Shown one piece after another: positions 61,297-64,000 of a DNA stretch of 64,000 nucleotides (positions within the stretch are counted from its first letter, which is position 1; every line of letters starts with the position of its first letter). The stretch is from NORP309 sp964352735 (GTDB lineage Bacteria; Pseudomonadota; Gammaproteobacteria; Xanthomonadales; Marinicellaceae): NCBI GenBank assembly GCA_964352735.1, contig CAYGTC010000001.1, forward strand, positions 124,001-188,000, given 5' to 3'. Position numbers and translations under genes: made by a program. Below the pieces are notes generated by a model. It was not told the DNA's origin. It searched no databases and saw only the letters and a list, made by a program, of their open reading frames with translations.

Positions 61297-63465
61297 TTAT
61301 TCAATTTCAAATCCATTTTTGAAAAGAATATTATCTTGAGTTAGAACTCTGATGGCATTATCGTTATAGGATGCGGACAGAATATCCAACAATCCATCGT
61401 TATTCATGTCTCGCCCAAAAACAGATTGAAGCCCATCTACCTTATTAAAAATGCGTTGGGTAGTGAATTTCCCCAATCCATTATTAACATGTAAACGCAC
61501 TGAATCATCTTCGCCTGAACCAGAAATAATATCAAAATCTCCATCATTATCAAAATCCTTTAAATCTACAGAATGAGCAGCCATCGCAGTTGAAAAAACC
61601 ACATGTGTAGTAAAGTCGAAATTACCGTTGTTTTCAAACCAGCGAATGGTATTATCTCGTTTGGAAGCTGACACCACATCAATATCGCCATCGCCATCCA
61701 AATCTTCTGATCTGACAAAATAGGCTTGGGGAGCATCATCAAATAGAGTGAATTTATTGAATTGACCTGCTCCTGCATTTTCATAGACTTCAATCGCTTC
61801 ACCAAAAAAAGCCGCCACAATAACGTCTTGATCTCCATCACCATCCAGATCATTGGCATGGGTAGCTATTGCACCATCAGATTGATCACTGATCAAGTGG
61901 GCAGTAAAACCATCAGCATTAGCCTCAAACCACTGTACTGTATCATCAGAACTTGAAACACCAATGATATCTGGATCACCATCACCATTCATATCAGTCA
62001 CATATACTCCAGAAGCATTAAGAGCGCCATCAAAAATGAGCTTCTGTGAAAATTGCCCTTCACCATTGTTTTCAAATAGCACAAACTGACTCGCAATAGC
62101 AAGACTGGCAACAATATCAAAGTCGCCATCATTATCAACATCTTTACTGACAATTGAGCGCACACCATCCAGATCAATACTGATGACATGCTCCATATAT
62201 AAATTGTCCTGATTCTCAAACCATCGAAGGGTATCGTCAAGAAATGAAGCACTGATAATATCCTGATCACCATCACCATCCATGTCGTTGGCGGTGATTG
62301 ATGAGGCCCCTTCAGCCACAGTTTCTGAAACAACAATATCCGAAAAGTTATCGCCATTATTTTCAAAGATATGGATTTTTTTATCAAAAAAGGTCTCACT
62401 GATGACATCAAGATTACCATCGTTATTCATATCTGCAATAAATACTGAAATCAAACCATCCAATCTGTTGTTGATGATGCGATCTTGAAAAGTTTGTTGG
62501 CCATCATTTTCAAACCAACGAAGCGTACCATCTGTAGATGAATTCCCAATAATATCAACATCGCCATCGCCATCCAGATCCGCAGAAGTCACAGATATGG
62601 CGCCATCAGCAGTAGCGGGAATACGGTTTTCACTGAAATTACCATTGCCATCATTTTCATGCCAACGAAAAAGATCATCACTGGCATCGGCAGATATCAC
62701 ATCCAAATCCCCATCATTTTCAATATCGACCACATGAACGGCTCTCAAATTTCCAGCTTCAGAAAAAATAATTCGCTCATTGAATCGCACTCCTTGTTGA
62801 GAATCAAACCATCGAATGATATTGTCTTCATTGGAGGCAGTGATGATGTCAACAAAACCATCATCATTAATATCAGCAATGGCAATATCACGAATTCCCA
62901 GAACATTCTCTGCAATGGACTTTTGAGAGAAGCTACCCTCATCCATAGCAGTATGAAGGAAAATTTCACCTTCTTCTAGCGACCCAGAAACAATATCCAG
63001 CAAGCCATCATTATTGATATCATCAACAGCAAAAGATGACACAGAATCAACATCATCAGTGATCAAATGAACAGGCCAGCGATTACTTGACTGATTTTCA
63101 AACCAACGAATGGAATCATCCAGTACAGACGCCACCAATACATCGATATCTCCATCATCATCCATATCAGCAACAGCAAGGTCAATAGCGCCAAGTGCAT
63201 TGGTAAAAATGAAATGTTCAATAAATATTGGCTGTCTGTCAACATCATCTTTAACCTTACTTTCATACCATCTGACATGCCCGTCATTGATTGATATTGC
63301 CACCACATCATTTCGACCATCATTGTTAAGATCAGCAGCAATGGCTTGGACAGGGCCATCCATTGAAGGTCCTAATAAATCAGTATTGGGCCATATGACA
63401 GCATAAGCCACTTGACTGAAGTAGTACAAAATGAACAAAATTACCAGAGGTTTAGGACTTTTCAT
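61297..63465 (-). CDS. exported FG-GAP/VCBS repeat protein, 14 repeats
   Basis: 722 residues. Signal peptide PLVILFILYYFSQVAYA. Fourteen calcium-binding motifs of the D-x-[DN]-x-DG-x-x-D type occur at about 50-residue spacing, starting with DLNNDGRND and including DLDGDGDVDI, DMNGDGDPDI and DFDNDGDFDI; each blade also has a DDTLRWFENN-like strand. Fourteen repeats would make two seven-bladed beta-propellers (integrin-like). No transmembrane or known anchor. The end ILFKNGFEIE carries the tail motif shared with the subtilase and the 1366-residue protein. Function unknown; extracellular binding is likely. Confidence 0.9.
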   Translation of the reverse strand: MKSPKPLVILFILYYFSQVAYAVIWPNTDLLGPSMDGPVQAIAADLNNDGRNDVVAISINDGHVRWYESKVKDDVDRQPIFIEHFIFTNALGAIDLAVADMDDDGDIDVLVASVLDDSIRWFENQSSNRWPVHLITDDVDSVSSFAVDDINNDGLLDIVSGSLEEGEIFLHTAMDEGSFSQKSIAENVLGIRDIAIADINDDGFVDIITASNEDNIIRWFDSQQGVRFNERIIFSEAGNLRAVHVVDIENDGDLDVISADASDDLFRWHENDGNGNFSENRIPATADGAISVTSADLDGDGDVDIIGNSSTDGTLRWFENDGQQTFQDRIINNRLDGLISVFIADMNNDGNLDVISETFFDKKIHIFENNGDNFSDIVVSETVAEGASSITANDMDGDGDQDIISASFLDDTLRWFENQDNLYMEHVISIDLDGVRSIVSKDVDNDGDFDIVASLAIASQFVLFENNGEGQFSQKLIFDGALNASGVYVTDMNGDGDPDIIGVSSSDDTVQWFEANADGFTAHLISDQSDGAIATHANDLDGDGDQDVIVAAFFGEAIEVYENAGAGQFNKFTLFDDAPQAYFVRSEDLDGDGDIDVVSASKRDNTIRWFENNGNFDFTTHVVFSTAMAAHSVDLKDFDNDGDFDIISGSGEDDSVRLHVNNGLGKFTTQRIFNKVDGLQSVFGRDMNNDGLLDILSASYNDNAIRVLTQDNILFKNGFEIE

Positions 63466-63592
63466 GACAGCAAATTAGATATTAACCCTTATATTAACTC
63501 TATTATAGACAAATATAGGTCAAAAATTACGAGTTATTTTGAAGATAATGATAAAATGTGATATTGATTTTCAAAGAAAACTGTTTAATCTT

Positions 63593-64000
63593 ATGAATTA
63601 TGACAACTCTTATGACACAATATTTGACGTTATCGTCATTGGTGGTGGACATGCAGGTACTGAAGCAGCATTAGCAGCAGCTCGTATGGGCGCATCAACA
63701 TTATTGTTAACTCACAACATTGAAACCATCGGCCAGATGAGTTGCAATCCAGCCATTGGTGGGATTGGCAAAGGACATTTAGTCAAAGAAATTGATGCCA
63801 TGGGTGGTATCATGGCTAAAGCCACTGACCATGCTGGCATACAGTGGAGAACATTGAATTCACGGAAAGGTCCAGCAGTCAGGGCTACCAGAGCCCAGTG
63901 TGACCGGATACTCTATAAGAATTATATCCGTGAAGCCGTTGAAAATCAAAATAACCTCAAAATATTTCAACAAGGTGTTGACGACTTGATCATTGAAGAT
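63593..64000 (+). CDS. mnmG: tRNA uridine 5-carboxymethylaminomethyl modification enzyme, N-terminal part (partial)
   Basis: 136 codons before the window ends. With MnmE, MnmG modifies U34 of tRNAs using FAD. FDVIVIGGGHAGTEAALAAARMG is the FAD loop, followed by LLTHNIETIGQMSCNPAIGGIGKGHLVKEIDAMGG and RKGPAVRATRAQCDR, the highly conserved MnmG N-terminus. ATG 63593 gives a short lead of 11 residues before FDVIVIGGG; no other start is needed. Continues past 64000. Confidence 0.95.
   Translation, partial: MNYDNSYDTIFDVIVIGGGHAGTEAALAAARMGASTLLLTHNIETIGQMSCNPAIGGIGKGHLVKEIDAMGGIMAKATDHAGIQWRTLNSRKGPAVRATRAQCDRILYKNYIREAVENQNNLKIFQQGVDDLIIED

Noticed and set aside
1..64000. tRNA, rRNA or CRISPR array
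   Set aside because: I looked for TTCGAAT-type T-loops and direct repeats with spacers by eye and found none convincing; a dedicated scan would be decisive.

Overview
The window looks like a low-GC (AT-rich) chromosome of a gammaproteobacterium. Supporting signs are the rpsP-rimM-trmD-rplS order, the ubiE-ubiJ-ubiB cluster, RNase T, QueA, AcnA and an E. coli-style ilv attenuator. The many exported proteins with short C-terminal '[IL][FY]xxxFE' tails and the AT-rich codon use remind me of Marinicella-like marine bacteria; that placement is an inference from memory, not a search. Nearly all of the window is coding. No tRNA, rRNA, CRISPR array, prophage or plasmid gene was seen.

Layout. 1-1186: end of leuD and complete leuB. 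1331-4264: thioredoxin-like protein, Tat lipoprotein and GMC flavoprotein, a putative periplasmic dehydrogenase operon. 4417-7369: membrane-anchored cold-shock protein and a Ser/Thr kinase fused to a formylglycine-enzyme-like domain. 7809-16805: radical SAM protein, a minus-strand ubiquinone cluster (ubiE, ubiJ, ubiB) behind a 3-hydroxyisobutyrate dehydrogenase-like gene, then a GntP permease and an M1 aminopeptidase. 16974-19481: ribosomal/tRNA-modification genes rpsP-rimM-trmD-rplS-rpmB-rpmG and a terminator. 19553-27171: an ilv regulon (promoter, leader peptide, attenuator, ilvE-ilvD-ilvB-ilvN-ilvC, then ilvA). 27288-28870: repeat fragments and a broken IS110-type transposase. 29076-41002: DUF4139 protein, PCu(A)C copper chaperone, queA, TPR/transglutaminase lipoprotein, alkyltransferase-like protein, OmpA-family protein, RNase T, a membrane protein of unknown function and acnA. 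41340-55829: a GT-C-like membrane pair, tandem FHA protein, S9 peptidase with exported peroxiredoxin, chorismate-lyase-like protein, patatin-type Vd protein, MATE transporter, DUF2333, subtilase, zinc-ribbon and PepSY proteins. 55914-64000: a 1366-residue exported repeat protein, the GTPase YlqF/RbgA, a 14-repeat FG-GAP/VCBS protein and the start of mnmG.

How the genes work together. leuD/leuB and the ilv operon cover most of branched-chain amino acid synthesis; the ilv genes are controlled by a readable attenuator whose leader peptide has 12 Ile/Val/Leu among 19 residues. ubiE, ubiJ and ubiB, and perhaps the chorismate-lyase-like gene, serve ubiquinone synthesis.

The most distinctive non-coding feature is a dispersed family of MITE-like repeats (four complete copies of 119-245 bp and several fragments). 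They share about 16-bp terminal inverted repeats and sit at 4-bp sites fitting YWAR, two of them with perfect duplications (TTAA, CTAG). Copies have landed on the ilvC stop codon, inside the 3' end of a lipoprotein gene (supplying its stop), and around the dead IS110 element. The second theme is a short C-terminal tail shared by three unrelated exported proteins (subtilase, Cys-pair repeat protein, FG-GAP protein), which could be an undescribed sorting signal.
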